Origin: CAIYRG01 sp964494505
Lineage (GTDB): Bacteria; Pseudomonadota; Alphaproteobacteria; Micropepsales; Micropepsaceae
Assembly (NCBI GenBank): GCA_964494505.1
Contig: CAZBRO010000002.1
Location: 1 to 64,000 of the forward strand
Length of the DNA stretch: 64,000 nucleotides
Reading direction: 5' to 3'
Shown: in pieces, positions 43,162-52,829 of the stretch
How positions within the stretch are numbered: the first letter of the stretch is position 1
How the letters are laid out: each line of letters opens with the position of its first letter
Position numbers and translations under genes: made by a program
Notes under the pieces: model-generated
Databases searched by the model: none
Seen by the model: the letters and a program-made list of their open reading frames with translations, nothing else
What the model was told of the DNA's origin: nothing

Positions 43162-44858
43162 GAACGCGCGCTCAGACCAGCCCCAGAGTATCCGCGCTCG
43201 TGCTTGCGCTCGGCGCGGTGCTTCTCGTTCTGATCGTGCCGCCGGTGATTTATCTCATCCGCTCGAGCCTTCAGGAGGTGAACTTCGACGGCTCCTTCGG
43301 CGCGTTCACGCTCTCCAATTATGGGGCTCTGCTCGAAACCGGCGGGCTGATCACGGTGATCTTCACGTCGGCGGTTTATGCCGGCGGCTCCGCGGTGGTG
43401 GCGTTGATCCTCGGGGGTGTGCAGGCTTGGATCGTGGAGCGCACCGACACGCCGTTGCGCTCACTCGTGATGATCGTCTCCATTGTCTCGCTCGGCATTC
43501 CGAGCGTGCTGTACACGATCTCTTTCCTGCTGCTGCTGGGCAAGACGGGGCCCTTCAATCAGCTGCTGATGGCCGCGACGGGGGCGACCGACCCGCCGTT
43601 CAACGTCTATTCGCTGCACGGTATGATCCTGATCCAGGGGATCGAATACACGCCCTTGTGTTTTCTTTTGCTCTCTTCGGTATTCCGCTCGACCGATGCG
43701 GCGTTCGAGGAAGCCTCCATGATGTCGGGGGCGGGCATCGCCACGACCTTACGCCGTATCACGCTGAAGCTAGTGACCCCGGGAATCGCCGCACTTTTGA
43801 TTCTGATCTTCATCCGCGCTTTCGAGGCGTTCGAGACGCCCGCGCTCGTGGGTCTTCCGGGCCGCGTGCATGTGATGACCAACGACATCTACCAGACCAT
43901 GCTCGGCATCCCGCCCAATTATGGCGTGGCATCGGCCTTTTCGGTCGTGATGCTGGTCATCATGGTGTTCCTGCTTCGGCTGTACGGGAATTTCTCCAAG
44001 CACGCGGAGAAATATCAGACCATCAGCGGCAAGGGCTTCCGCCCGAGGCCCATGCGCATCGGCCGCTGGCGTTGGCTGACGATGGCCGTGCTGCTGCTGC
44101 TGTTCCTCCTGCTGATCGTGTTTCCAGTGAGCATCACGCTCTGGGTGTCGTTCGTCCCCTATTATGACGGCATCCATTCCGAAGCACTCGCCCGCTTCAG
44201 CTTCGCGAACTACAACACGGTGGCGTTCGAGACGTCATTCGTATCAGCGTTGAGCAACACCTTCATCCTCGGCATCGCGACGGCGAGCCTGGTAACCGCC
44301 TACACGACACTGGCGTCATGGCTGGCCGTGCGGCGGCAGCCGGGCGCGTGGGCACTCGATCAGCTGGCGAGCGCGCCGCTGGTCTTTCCCGCCATCGTGC
44401 TTGCGGTCGCTTTCCTTCAATTCGTGCTGAACGTGCCGCTTGCGCTTTACGGAACGTTGCTCTCGATCATCATGGCCTCGATGGTGCAGTTCATGCCGTT
44501 CGGGATGCGCTATTCCTATGCCGGCGTGCTGCAGATCCATCGCGAGCTGGAGGAAGCATCGGCTCTCTCCGGCGCGGGCGCGGTGACGACATTCCTGCGC
44601 GTGGTGGTGCCGCTGATGGCGCCTGCGGTCGTGACGTGCTGGCTGTTCGTATTCCTGATGGTGTCGAAGGCGGTTTCGATTCCGCTGCTGCTGTCGGGTC
44701 CGAGTTCGCAGGTGGTCGCCGTGACCATGTTCGAGATGTGGCAGAACGGGGTCGCCCCGGAACTTGCCGCGTTGGGCATCATCTGGACGATCATCATGAC
44801 CGCGGTCAGCACGCTGTTCTTTGCGGTTTCGCGCCGCTACGGCCTCTCGGCGCGTTAG
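43158..44858 (+). CDS. ABC transporter permease, fused two-domain Fbp type
   Basis: 566 residues with about 12 transmembrane helices. Both halves carry the coupling loop: EEASMMSGAGIATTLRRI (about 190) and EEASALSGAGAVTTFLRV (about 465). It is similar in layout to the permease at 15701-17446. It overlaps the DUF35 gene (ATGA) and the convergent binding-protein gene by 4 bases at their 3' ends. No ATPase gene lies beside it; the one at 14597 could serve both. Confidence 0.92.
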   Translation: MRTRAQTSPRVSALVLALGAVLLVLIVPPVIYLIRSSLQEVNFDGSFGAFTLSNYGALLETGGLITVIFTSAVYAGGSAVVALILGGVQAWIVERTDTPLRSLVMIVSIVSLGIPSVLYTISFLLLLGKTGPFNQLLMAATGATDPPFNVYSLHGMILIQGIEYTPLCFLLLSSVFRSTDAAFEEASMMSGAGIATTLRRITLKLVTPGIAALLILIFIRAFEAFETPALVGLPGRVHVMTNDIYQTMLGIPPNYGVASAFSVVMLVIMVFLLRLYGNFSKHAEKYQTISGKGFRPRPMRIGRWRWLTMAVLLLLFLLLIVFPVSITLWVSFVPYYDGIHSEALARFSFANYNTVAFETSFVSALSNTFILGIATASLVTAYTTLASWLAVRRQPGAWALDQLASAPLVFPAIVLAVAFLQFVLNVPLALYGTLLSIIMASMVQFMPFGMRYSYAGVLQIHRELEEASALSGAGAVTTFLRVVVPLMAPAVVTCWLFVFLMVSKAVSIPLLLSGPSSQVVAVTMFEMWQNGVAPELAALGIIWTIIMTAVSTLFFAVSRRYGLSAR

Positions 44859-45934
44859 GCGAAGTGCTTCTTCAGAAGGGCTGCGACCTTGGCGTGCGTC
44901 GCGTAGAGCGTCTCGTCGTCGATGAAGGTTTCCTTCAGGCCCGCGAGACGCGGGCTCACCGGCTGGAGCACCTTCAAGGGCTGCACATCTTCGTTGACCG
45001 GGAAATATTGCGCATCGCGCAACACCGTCTGGCCCTCGGCCGACAGTACATAATCCACGAACAGCATGGCGGCGTGGGGATGCTTCGTTCCCTTGGGGAT
45101 CATGATGCTCGCGACCGTCGACGGCATGGGCTGAAGCACCTGTGCTGCAATCGGCGCGCCTTTGGTGGCTGCGATGATCGGAAGATGCTGCGCGGTGGTT
45201 AGCGTAATCCAATATTCTCCGGCGATGACGCGGTCGATCAGCGCCTGCGCGCTGCCGGTGAAGCCGACCACGTTTTGCCCGGCCAGCGCCTTCAGATAGG
45301 CGTCGGCTTTGGCGTCCCCCATGGTCAGCATCAGATTGGCCACGAACATGTGCGCGCCCGAATCCGACCTGACACGCCAGGCGAGCCGGTTCTTCCATTT
45401 CCCTGCGAGCAGATCCTCGAAGCTCTTGGGCTGCGTGCCGGGCGGCACCAGCTTGGTATTGTACGCCGTACCGTAATAGGAAAATCGTGTCGCCGCGGTC
45501 AGTCCGGTCTTGTCGCGATACGCTGCCGGGGTTTTGTCGGCCTCGGGTGAATAGAACCGCTGCAACAGCCCGCTCTTGATGAAGATCGGTGCGAGTTCGC
45601 TGCCCTCCATCAGGTCGCCCACCAGCCTGCCTGCCCGCAATTCCGAGAGCGTCTTCTGCGCGATGTCCACTTCCGTCCCGCGCCAGGACTCGATGCCGAC
45701 GAACGGATGCTTCTTTTTGAAGCCGTCGACGATCGCCTTCAGGCCCAGATTGGGGATGAGCGAGGAATACAACATCAGCTTGGGGGTTGCCTGCGCTCCG
45801 GCCTCCAGGAATTCTTGCCGGCCGGCGGCGCGATAATCGAACGGATCGGCAGCGGCCGCGGCAAACGCGCGGGGGCCCGCGAGCGCCACCGCCGCGCCTG
45901 CGGAAAACGCCCGTCTCGTCCAGCGCATCGCCAT
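44855..45934 (-). CDS. Extracellular solute-binding protein, Fe3+/thiamine type (ABC transporter)
   Basis: 359 residues. A Tat-like leader (TRRAFSAGAAVALAGPRAFA) is followed by LMLYSSLIPNLGLKAIVDGFKKKHP, the start of family 1 iron-type binding proteins; WKNRLAWRVRSDSG, GEYWITLTTAQHLP and VASIMIPKGTKHPHAAMLFVDY complete the fold. It would deliver the solute to the neighbouring permease though encoded on the other strand. Iron-binding tyrosine pairs are not obvious, so the ligand may not be free ferric iron. Confidence 0.88.
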   Translation of the reverse strand: MAMRWTRRAFSAGAAVALAGPRAFAAAAADPFDYRAAGRQEFLEAGAQATPKLMLYSSLIPNLGLKAIVDGFKKKHPFVGIESWRGTEVDIAQKTLSELRAGRLVGDLMEGSELAPIFIKSGLLQRFYSPEADKTPAAYRDKTGLTAATRFSYYGTAYNTKLVPPGTQPKSFEDLLAGKWKNRLAWRVRSDSGAHMFVANLMLTMGDAKADAYLKALAGQNVVGFTGSAQALIDRVIAGEYWITLTTAQHLPIIAATKGAPIAAQVLQPMPSTVASIMIPKGTKHPHAAMLFVDYVLSAEGQTVLRDAQYFPVNEDVQPLKVLQPVSPRLAGLKETFIDDETLYATHAKVAALLKKHFA

Positions 45935-46005
45935 TCCAAATCCCGTCCCTTCCGCTATTGTGTGCCATCATACCGGGAATTAGAGCCCGGACGAGCGGGG
46001 AAGGA

Positions 46006-47358
46006 ATGGCGAGGACGTTCGACGTCGCCGAAATCGTGGGCGCGCAGAAATTCGGCGCGTTCCATTGGCGTGTTGTGGCCCTGTGCGGGCTGGTCCAGTT
46101 TCTCGACGGCTTCGACACCCAGGCGCTCGCCTATGCCGCGCCGGCGCTGCGCGACGCCTGGCATCTGTCGACGGCGGCGCTTGGCCCGGTGTTTGGCTTC
46201 GGCGCGTTCGGCACGGGCATCGGTTCGGTGGTGCTTACGCCTCTCGCCGACATATATGGCCGCAAGAAGGTCATGGTCGCAGCGGTAACCTTGTTCGGCC
46301 TTCTGACGCTGGTGACGGTCCTGCTGACGTCGATAGACCAACTCCTGATCCTGCGTCCCCTGACGGGGTTCGGCTTGGGGGCCGCGCTGCCGCTGACGTT
46401 CGTCGTGGCCAACGAATTCGCGCCGTCGCGCATCCGTGCGCGCATGGTGGCAATCATGGCGACGGGATTTGCGGTGGGTGCGGCTTCGGGGGGATTGCTG
46501 CAGGCAGAAATGCTGCCGAGCTATGGCTGGCAGGGAATCTTCTTTATAGGTGGGACCATCCCGCTCGTGCTGGCGGCAGCACTTCTGTTGTTTCTGCCCG
46601 AGTCGGTGCGCTTCCTCGCAACGCGCGGCGGCGCCTCGGGCCGGATCGCGTACACGCTGAAACAGATGAATCCGCGGCTCGAATTTCCGGCGGACGCCCA
46701 ATTCGTGCTGCCCGCCGAACCCAAGAAAGAAGGCTTCCGCCCGATACAGTTGTTCACCGATGGCCGGGCCGCGATGACCATTCTTCTGTGGTTCATCTAT
46801 CTGGTGCTGCTCGCCTCGCTGAACACACTGAACAATTGGCTGCCGGTTGCGCTCAACATGGCGGGCCTGCCGGTGCAGGACGCGGTGCGCGTGACAACGC
46901 TGTTCCAGTTCGGCGGCATAGCCGGGGTGCTCGCGCTCGGTTTTTTTGCCGACCGGGTGGGTTATCCGCGCGTCCTGATCCTCGCGTTTCTCGGTTTGGC
47001 GCTATTCGTGGCTGCCACGGGATCGGTCGGCATGTCCGCCGGCCTGCTCGCCATCGCGGTGGCCGGCACCGGGTTCTGTCTTGTCGGCGCCAACAACAAT
47101 CTGAACGCCTTTGCGACGACCCTTTATCCGACCGAGATCCGTTCGACGGCGGTCGGTTGGGGAGGGAGCTTCGGGCGTTTCGTCGGCGGAGTGGGACCGA
47201 TCATGGGCGGCGTGCTGCTGCACGATCTGCCGCTCAACACGGTGTTCTTCATATTTGCGATTCCTGCCGTCTGCGGCGCGTTTGCCGTGCTCGGTCTGGC
47301 GCGCCTGCGTCAGCCCGCAAGCACCGCCGTTGTCGCTCCGGCCGACGCGCGCGCCTAG
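46006..47358 (+). CDS. MFS transporter, aromatic acid:H+ symporter-like
   Basis: 450 residues, 12 transmembrane helices. The N-terminal helix LCGLVQFLDGFDTQALAYAAPAL is close to the AAHS (PcaK/BenK-like) group; DIYGRKKVMV is the loop 2-3 MFS motif, and the cytoplasmic middle loop contains the AEPKKEGFRPIQLF segment. It may import an aromatic or dicarboxylic acid feeding the adjacent CoA-transferase operon. ATG 46006 follows GGGGAAGGA. Confidence 0.88.
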   Translation: MARTFDVAEIVGAQKFGAFHWRVVALCGLVQFLDGFDTQALAYAAPALRDAWHLSTAALGPVFGFGAFGTGIGSVVLTPLADIYGRKKVMVAAVTLFGLLTLVTVLLTSIDQLLILRPLTGFGLGAALPLTFVVANEFAPSRIRARMVAIMATGFAVGAASGGLLQAEMLPSYGWQGIFFIGGTIPLVLAAALLLFLPESVRFLATRGGASGRIAYTLKQMNPRLEFPADAQFVLPAEPKKEGFRPIQLFTDGRAAMTILLWFIYLVLLASLNTLNNWLPVALNMAGLPVQDAVRVTTLFQFGGIAGVLALGFFADRVGYPRVLILAFLGLALFVAATGSVGMSAGLLAIAVAGTGFCLVGANNNLNAFATTLYPTEIRSTAVGWGGSFGRFVGGVGPIMGGVLLHDLPLNTVFFIFAIPAVCGAFAVLGLARLRQPASTAVVAPADARA

Positions 47359-47403
47359 ACGGCACCAAGCTCTCAGACGTTCCCGGGAATCGCGTCGTTC
47401 GCG

Positions 47404-49380
47404 TCACACGAGCGAAGCGACATCGATGTGATCTGGAGCCTCGCCCCTCTTATGGCGTTCCGACATGGCGAGATAGGCCGCTTCCAGATGGCGCGTGAAG
47501 AGCGCGATGTCGAAAAGCGGGTGCGTCAGCCGGTTGCGCGCGAGCCTTTCGCGTAACGCACGAAGAGCCTCGCCATTCCTGGCCAGACGGAGCGCAACGG
47601 ATTCGTAGTCCTCCGGCGAGCCCGCGATCAGTTCCGGCAAGCCCACCGCCTTTACCAGGCTCGCAGCCACCCGGCTGGCAAAGGTTTGGCCCGGGCAGGT
47701 CAGCACCGGAACGCCCGCCCATAGCGCGTCGCTTGCCGTCGTGTGGGCGTTGCAATGAAAGGTGTCGAGAGACAGATCGGCGAGCCTGCAGCGCGCCAAG
47801 TGGTCGGCGAGCGCGAGCTTGGGCGCAAAGATCAAACGGTCGGACGAGACGCCGCGAGCTTGCGCTTCGCGGCGAAGATTCCGGCACGCGCTTGGATGGG
47901 TCGCGAGCAGCCACAGGACGCTGCCCTCGATCTGCCGCAGCAAGCCCATCCAGATGTCGAACAGATCCGGCGTGATTTTGAAGCTGTTGTTGAAGCAGCA
48001 AAACACAAATCCGTTTTCCGGAAGGCCGGCATCCCGTCGGGAAAGGGGCGCTTCCGCAATGCGCCGCCTGGTATCGTTGGGTTGATAGGTGTGAGGAAGG
48101 AAAACGATCTTCTCCGCATAGGCGCCGGTCTGATGCGGAGGGATGAGCGTGTGGTCTGCCACGATGTAATCGATATAGGGCGCGCCCATGGTGGCCGGAA
48201 AGCCGAGATAGTTGACCTGGATCGGCGCGGGTCTTAGCGCGAACAGGCGGGGGCGCGCATCGCGGGTGAAGCCTTTCAGGTCGATCGCGATGTCGATTTC
48301 GAGGTCTTTCGCCCGTTGCGCCGCGGACGGATCGCTGAGCCGGTAGATGTCAAGGAAGTGTTCGAAAGATTGAGACAATCTTGCGCGCATCTCGTCCTCG
48401 GCCGGCCGCCCGAAGGAGAATCCGAAGACTTCGAATTGGGAACGGTCGTGTCTCTCGAACAGCTCTGCCATGAGGTAGGCCGTCGCGTGATCGCAAAAAT
48501 CGGAAGAGAAATATCCGACGCGGATGCGATCGTGCCGGTAGCGCTCGCCCCGCCAGAGCGGCTTTTCCGCAGGCGGGTATTTGTGCACCGCATAGGTTCG
48601 CGCGCATCGAAGCTGTGCCGCGGGGCTTCCCGGTATCTTCAGGAACGAGAAGGGTGTCGCCGCCTTCGCGCCCGTTTCCACCATGTTGCGCAGCCGCTCG
48701 CAGTCCCGGTGGAAACCGTCCCACAGACAGAGGTCCATCTTCTGCGCCAGATATTCCCCCGGCAGATAGGGCCGCCCGGGATCGAAGCGCATCAGTCTCT
48801 CGTAGTCTTGCAGCGCTTCGTCATGGCGATCGAGATTGCGTAACAGAATCAGCCGGTACTGATAGGCATCCGAAAAGTCCGGCCGGACCGCTATCGCCTT
48901 GCAATAGCTGTCAAGGGCTTCCAAGGGACGTTGCAGTTCTTCGAGCGCATGGCCGCGGCGGCAATAGGCCTCGGCATTGTCGGGCTTCAGGGCGATTGCC
49001 CGGTCGTAATTGGCGATCGCCTCTTGAAACCGCCCAAGGTCTTCAAGCGCGATGCCGCGGTTTCCGTAGGCTTCGCAGAAGCCCGGCTGAAGCGCGATCG
49101 CCTTGTCGTAACAGGCCAGCGCCTTCGCGGGCAGGTTCAGCAGTCTCAGCACATTGCCCTGGCTGTTGAGCGCAAAGGCCTGCCGCGGGTTCAGCTTCAG
49201 CGAGCGGGAAAGATGCTCGAGCGCCTCGTCATAAAGACCTTGCTGCCCCTTGAGCGTGCCGATGAGTGTAAGGACCTGGCTGTTGTTTTTGTCGAGTTGG
49301 AGCAGCATATGGTAAAGCCGCTCGGCTTCCGTGAAATTGCCCCCTTGATGAGCCGCAACGGCTTGTGCAAACGACGCCAT
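47404..49380 (-). CDS. TPR protein with SPINDLY/O-GlcNAc-transferase-like domain
   Basis: 658 residues. Five to six TPR units occupy about 1-215 (AYGNRGIALEDLGRFQEAIANY, AYCRRGHALEELQRPLEALDSY). From about 285 a GT41-type transferase follows: RVGYFSSDFCDHATAYL, DIAIDLKGFTRDARP, QVNYLGFPATMGAPYIDYIV, PHTYQPND and the nucleotide-sugar site DTFHCNAHTTASDALWAGVPVLT. Bacterial relatives glycosylate proteins (flagellin, adhesins) or surface polymers. It is the last gene of the right-hand minus-strand block. Confidence 0.93.
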   Translation of the reverse strand: MASFAQAVAAHQGGNFTEAERLYHMLLQLDKNNSQVLTLIGTLKGQQGLYDEALEHLSRSLKLNPRQAFALNSQGNVLRLLNLPAKALACYDKAIALQPGFCEAYGNRGIALEDLGRFQEAIANYDRAIALKPDNAEAYCRRGHALEELQRPLEALDSYCKAIAVRPDFSDAYQYRLILLRNLDRHDEALQDYERLMRFDPGRPYLPGEYLAQKMDLCLWDGFHRDCERLRNMVETGAKAATPFSFLKIPGSPAAQLRCARTYAVHKYPPAEKPLWRGERYRHDRIRVGYFSSDFCDHATAYLMAELFERHDRSQFEVFGFSFGRPAEDEMRARLSQSFEHFLDIYRLSDPSAAQRAKDLEIDIAIDLKGFTRDARPRLFALRPAPIQVNYLGFPATMGAPYIDYIVADHTLIPPHQTGAYAEKIVFLPHTYQPNDTRRRIAEAPLSRRDAGLPENGFVFCCFNNSFKITPDLFDIWMGLLRQIEGSVLWLLATHPSACRNLRREAQARGVSSDRLIFAPKLALADHLARCRLADLSLDTFHCNAHTTASDALWAGVPVLTCPGQTFASRVAASLVKAVGLPELIAGSPEDYESVALRLARNGEALRALRERLARNRLTHPLFDIALFTRHLEAAYLAMSERHKRGEAPDHIDVASLV

Positions 49381-49681
49381 GGAAAATCGTGCAACGCATG
49401 TTTCATCTCACGTGATTTTATTGGCGCGGCGGCGTCGGACGAATAGGCGCCATCGCAATCCTGCCGTAACGCGGCAGTTAATCATTCTGTCATGCGGGGA
49501 TGGTCGTGCAGCCCGTCGAACAAATTGCGTTCAGACGGGCTCATGCCCGCCGTCATGCTTCGACGCGCTCAGCATCCTCTCCCAGAGCTTGTCGAAGGGC
49601 GAGGGTTGCCGATTCCGTCTGAAAGCAAATCGCACGAGCAGTGAAGTCTTGGCATTGGACTCCACCCGAACGCAGCGTCGC
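49381..49681. other. Intergenic region with a repeat-like motif
   Basis: Upstream of the SPINDLY-like gene. It contains CCCTCGCCCTTCGACAAGCTC (minus sense, around 49589-49609), a sequence of the type dispersed between genes in many alphaproteobacteria. No gene is apparent. Confidence 0.4.
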
Positions 49682-50764
49682 TCAGCTTATGCCGCGCCGG
49701 GAAAGGCGTTCGTGCAGGGACAGCGCCGTTTCGACCATGTGCGCGTCCATCCCGAGCTTTATCGGATCGTAGCGCACGGCGGGATGAAAGCGGTCTTGCA
49801 TGGCGGCGGCGGAAAATTCCGGAATGTGCAGCACCCCGTTGAGCGCCTCCAGACTCGAAAGCGGCTCCGCGCAGAGCTTGTCGAAATCGAAGAAATGAAG
49901 GTTTGAGCGCTCCTCCTTCAGGAGGTGCGTATACACGCGTATCCAATAGGCCAGCCAGAAATTCCCCGACATGGGATCGGACGGCGCGTCCAGCCCCTCG
50001 ACGGGCGGAAAATCGATGAGACGCATCGCGCCGCCGAATTCGTAATGGCCGATCGATTCCATGTAGTAGCGCGTAAAGGGGTCTTCCCGATGGATATCGA
50101 TGAATCGCTGATGCTGCCGCAGCAGCGAGGCCGCCTGATTGACCGGATTCCGAAAGGGGATGACGATGGTGCTGTCGGGGAAGATGCGGCTCAAAAGTCC
50201 GATCCTCCCGATATTGGCATTGTTCTTGGAGACGTAGCGCGCGGTTTCTCCGCCCGGTTGCGCACCGAGCAGCATCAGCTTGCGGATGTGGCTCGTGAAA
50301 AATTGTTCAAATTCGGGATTTCTATCCTGTTCGCTCCAAAGCGCGATGCCGTCGGCGCGATATTTGGCCGGCCAGAAGGCTTTCCACATCACCTCTTCGA
50401 ATGCCTCAGGGCTGTCGTAGCCGACCAGCATTCCGTCGCCATGCGCGCGCTCACGCGCCTCGCTCGGCCGCCGGAAGCCGCGCGAAACCGAATCCCACAG
50501 GATCGGACACAGCACGAACGGCATGCACCGATAGGTATGGGTGACGAAGCCGCGATGGGCTGCGACCAGATCGAGAAGCAGCGTAGTCCCTGCCCGCGGC
50601 AAGGACGTGATGAAAACCGGCTGCCGCACGTCGATGGGCGTCAGCCGCGCCGCGTGCATGCGGTCTTCGATGTCGGCAAGCGATTTCTGTATCTCGATCC
50701 CGACAAAGGCCGATTTGTGCAGCAGACGGTCCAGAAAGGAATATCGTGCGGTGCTTTCGGTCAT
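49682..50764 (-). CDS. Sulfotransferase family protein
   Basis: 360 residues from ATG 50764. The 5'-phosphosulfate loop is FITSLPRAGTTLLLDLVAAH (about 50-70) and the 3'-phosphate motif is IVIPFRNPVNQAASLL (about 205), so it should transfer sulfate from PAPS to a hydroxyl or amine of a small molecule or glycan. ATGA overlap with the small membrane-protein gene upstream ties it to the arylsulfotransferase-like gene cluster. Confidence 0.9.
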   Translation of the reverse strand: MTESTARYSFLDRLLHKSAFVGIEIQKSLADIEDRMHAARLTPIDVRQPVFITSLPRAGTTLLLDLVAAHRGFVTHTYRCMPFVLCPILWDSVSRGFRRPSEARERAHGDGMLVGYDSPEAFEEVMWKAFWPAKYRADGIALWSEQDRNPEFEQFFTSHIRKLMLLGAQPGGETARYVSKNNANIGRIGLLSRIFPDSTIVIPFRNPVNQAASLLRQHQRFIDIHREDPFTRYYMESIGHYEFGGAMRLIDFPPVEGLDAPSDPMSGNFWLAYWIRVYTHLLKEERSNLHFFDFDKLCAEPLSSLEALNGVLHIPEFSAAAMQDRFHPAVRYDPIKLGMDAHMVETALSLHERLSRRGIS

Positions 50765-51129
50765 TTGCGGAACGCATAATCCAATACGAAGCCGAGGATC
50801 GCAGCGGCGATCAGCCAGGGCGACTCCATGGCGGCAATGATCGCATCCTGATCCGCCAATTTGACCCAAATGGCCGCTATGATCACCAGCAGCGAGGGGA
50901 CCAGCACCATAAAGGTCAGTCCCGTGATCGCGAAAAATCTCCCGAACAGCACCACCGCCGCCTGGCGCGAGGCGATTTCCTTCTGCTCTTCGGATGTGTT
51001 GCGGTCACGCAGCATCGCCACGGCCGCCTGTGTCCGCAGGATGGCGTCACGCGCGACGCCGATAATTCCTGCGAGCCGGAAGCCGATGACGAATAGAACG
51101 AGAGCCGCGAGTGCGACCGCGTAACTCAT
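50761..51129 (-). CDS. Membrane protein of unknown function
   Basis: 122 residues from ATG 51129. Three transmembrane helices: AVALAALVLFVIGFRLAGII, the segment TGLTFMVLVPSLLVIIAAIW and a C-terminal one. A cytoplasmic helix between the first two (DAILRTQAAVAMLRDRNTS). The stop overlaps the sulfotransferase start (ATGA) and its start overlaps the preceding stop. No family recognised. Confidence 0.8.
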   Translation of the reverse strand: MSYAVALAALVLFVIGFRLAGIIGVARDAILRTQAAVAMLRDRNTSEEQKEIASRQAAVVLFGRFFAITGLTFMVLVPSLLVIIAAIWVKLADQDAIIAAMESPWLIAAAILGFVLDYAFRK

Positions 51130-51347
51130 TCGCCGGGTTGGTTCTGCTTCGGCCGCATGTAGCGCAGGAGACGCTTGATGGGGTACCAGACGAACCCGAC
51201 GATCGCGAGGCCGATTGCCGCCAGCAGCGACAGCAGCGAGCCGATGGCGGAAAGCCCGGCGCCGGGACCCGCATAGGCGAACGCGAACGAAGAATTGAGC
51301 ACCGCGATGAGCGCGCCCAGCAGTGTGATTTTCACGAGATTTTTCAT
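51126..51347 (-). CDS. Small YAGPGAG-type membrane protein
   Basis: 73 residues: a signal-like helix, then AYAGPGAGLSAIGSLLSLLA and AIGLAIVGFVWYPIKRLLRY, a short two-helix protein found beside arylsulfotransferase and glycan-modification genes. Only 9 bases separate its start from the upstream stop. Function unknown; a membrane-anchoring partner is plausible. Confidence 0.82.
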   Translation of the reverse strand: MKNLVKITLLGALIAVLNSSFAFAYAGPGAGLSAIGSLLSLLAAIGLAIVGFVWYPIKRLLRYMRPKQNQPGE

Positions 51348-51356
51348 GGCGGTCCC

Positions 51357-52829
51357 TCAATGAACAAGATTGGGCGGAACGTAGTATACCCCGCCCTGCA
51401 CGAAGTAGCGGACTTTTTTCGGGTCCTTGGTGAATTGCGGCATCGTATGCACGTCGTGAACATTGTCGAACTCGGTCAGCACGGTTCCGTCCGTTAAGCT
51501 CATCTCGTAGGCTTTGCCGTAGTTGTAGAACGCAACGAGAGCGCGCATGCCATCGGCCGAAATGTCGATTTTTCCGCCATTCCGATTATAGATTCCCAAT
51601 TCCTTTGGCGTCATGGGGCCGGGGAAAATTTGCCGCTCCGCGCCGGTGGCGGGATCGTAGAGGAGAACCCGCGACGATCTGCCGCCCCCGCCCACATTGT
51701 CAAACAGGATGATGTCTCCGCCGGGGGCGACCTCTGCGCTGTGCTGGTACAGGAACGTACCCCTGAAGAAATGTTTGAGCTTGTGGTCGGCGCGTCCCAC
51801 GATGGCGAGCGCGCTGATATTCCGGAACGACACCAGCAGATCCTCGGGCTGGACGTCCTTGAGTTTGGCAGCCATCTCCATGCCCACCAGATTCACGGAA
51901 TTGGTGTGCAACAGATCGCAGCCGCTCTGACTCTGACCGATGATGTCGAACGTTTGAGCGAGATGCGACACGTATGGCGAGGACCGGACCGCGTCGAGCA
52001 GGGGAATTTCCTCCTTGACCGAGCCGTCGAGTCCCAGAACGCGGATAAGGTCGGCGAATTTATCGGCCGGACAGGCCAGACGCATGCTCGTGCCGTCGGG
52101 AAAGTGTTCGTCGGTTGGCGGATTTTCCAACTTGTGACTGATGCTGAGAATTTCGTTCCGATCGGTGAGTGAGGGCCAGTGGTCGCTGTAATCGCGGCGA
52201 TACCAAAGAACGTGGCCGTCCTTGTCGAGCCTCGCGACGCCGCCGCCATAGGGCGAGGTGCCTTGAAGATCCAGGACCGCGATCAGGTCGCCATTCGGCA
52301 AAGCCTTCAGACCGATGATTCCCGTGTCCTTGGCGTCGTCATACATGAACTCCTGATAGGGGAGCTCGAGCGTGCGCTTCTTGGCGAACTCGTCGGGTCG
52401 AAACGGGTAGGCGTGCGCAAGACTGCCGTCGCGGCGGAGAATGACGGCCGCACAACCCGTGCCGGGACAGTAATCCAGATATTGGCCGGGGCCTCCCCCG
52501 AGAAGAAAATCGGACTTGTCGTCGACCGGCACTTTCACGATGACGCGATACTGCGCCAGCTGGCTCGGCGAAATGTCCGAGGCTTGCCGGGCGAAAATGC
52601 TTCGGTCCGCAAACTTGTCCGCAAGCGTGTGGTAGGCGTTGCCTGCGGCATGCACCATGTCGGCTGCGGACTGGCTATAGATTCCGGCCCAAAGGCCGCC
52701 GAGGAACGCCGTCATCGCGAATGCGGCGATCAGCAGGATGAAGGGAGCGGCTGCGGTAAGTTTTTTTGAAAACTGACTGAGGTAGCCGGCACGCCGAACG
52801 CGGTCATGATTCACGTTATTTACTGTCAT
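51357..52829 (-). CDS. Arylsulfotransferase-family membrane-anchored protein, copy 1
   Basis: 490 residues from ATG 52829, matching the start used by copies 2 and 3 (GTCGGGGAA precedes). One transmembrane anchor (PFILLIAAFAMTAFLGGLW), then a periplasmic beta-propeller: LLGGGPGQYLDYC, ILRRDGSLAHAYPFRPDE, HVLWYRRDYSDHWP, LLHTNSVNLV, LLVSFRNISALAIVGR, FLYQHSAEVAPGGDIILFDN, DVHTMPQF. This is the Arylsulfotrans_2-type pattern. Whether it transfers sulfate (the phenol donor enzymes are PAPS-independent) or only shares the fold is untested. It is one of three adjacent copies and is followed by the small membrane and sulfotransferase genes. Confidence 0.85.
   Translation of the reverse strand: MTVNNVNHDRVRRAGYLSQFSKKLTAAAPFILLIAAFAMTAFLGGLWAGIYSQSAADMVHAAGNAYHTLADKFADRSIFARQASDISPSQLAQYRVIVKVPVDDKSDFLLGGGPGQYLDYCPGTGCAAVILRRDGSLAHAYPFRPDEFAKKRTLELPYQEFMYDDAKDTGIIGLKALPNGDLIAVLDLQGTSPYGGGVARLDKDGHVLWYRRDYSDHWPSLTDRNEILSISHKLENPPTDEHFPDGTSMRLACPADKFADLIRVLGLDGSVKEEIPLLDAVRSSPYVSHLAQTFDIIGQSQSGCDLLHTNSVNLVGMEMAAKLKDVQPEDLLVSFRNISALAIVGRADHKLKHFFRGTFLYQHSAEVAPGGDIILFDNVGGGGRSSRVLLYDPATGAERQIFPGPMTPKELGIYNRNGGKIDISADGMRALVAFYNYGKAYEMSLTDGTVLTEFDNVHDVHTMPQFTKDPKKVRYFVQGGVYYVPPNLVH

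Noticed and set aside
43158..44858. Second plus-strand frame (starting near 42839) overlapping DUF35 and the permease
   Set aside because: It is out of frame with both proteins and lacks membrane-helix pattern, whereas the permease frame shows about 12 helices.
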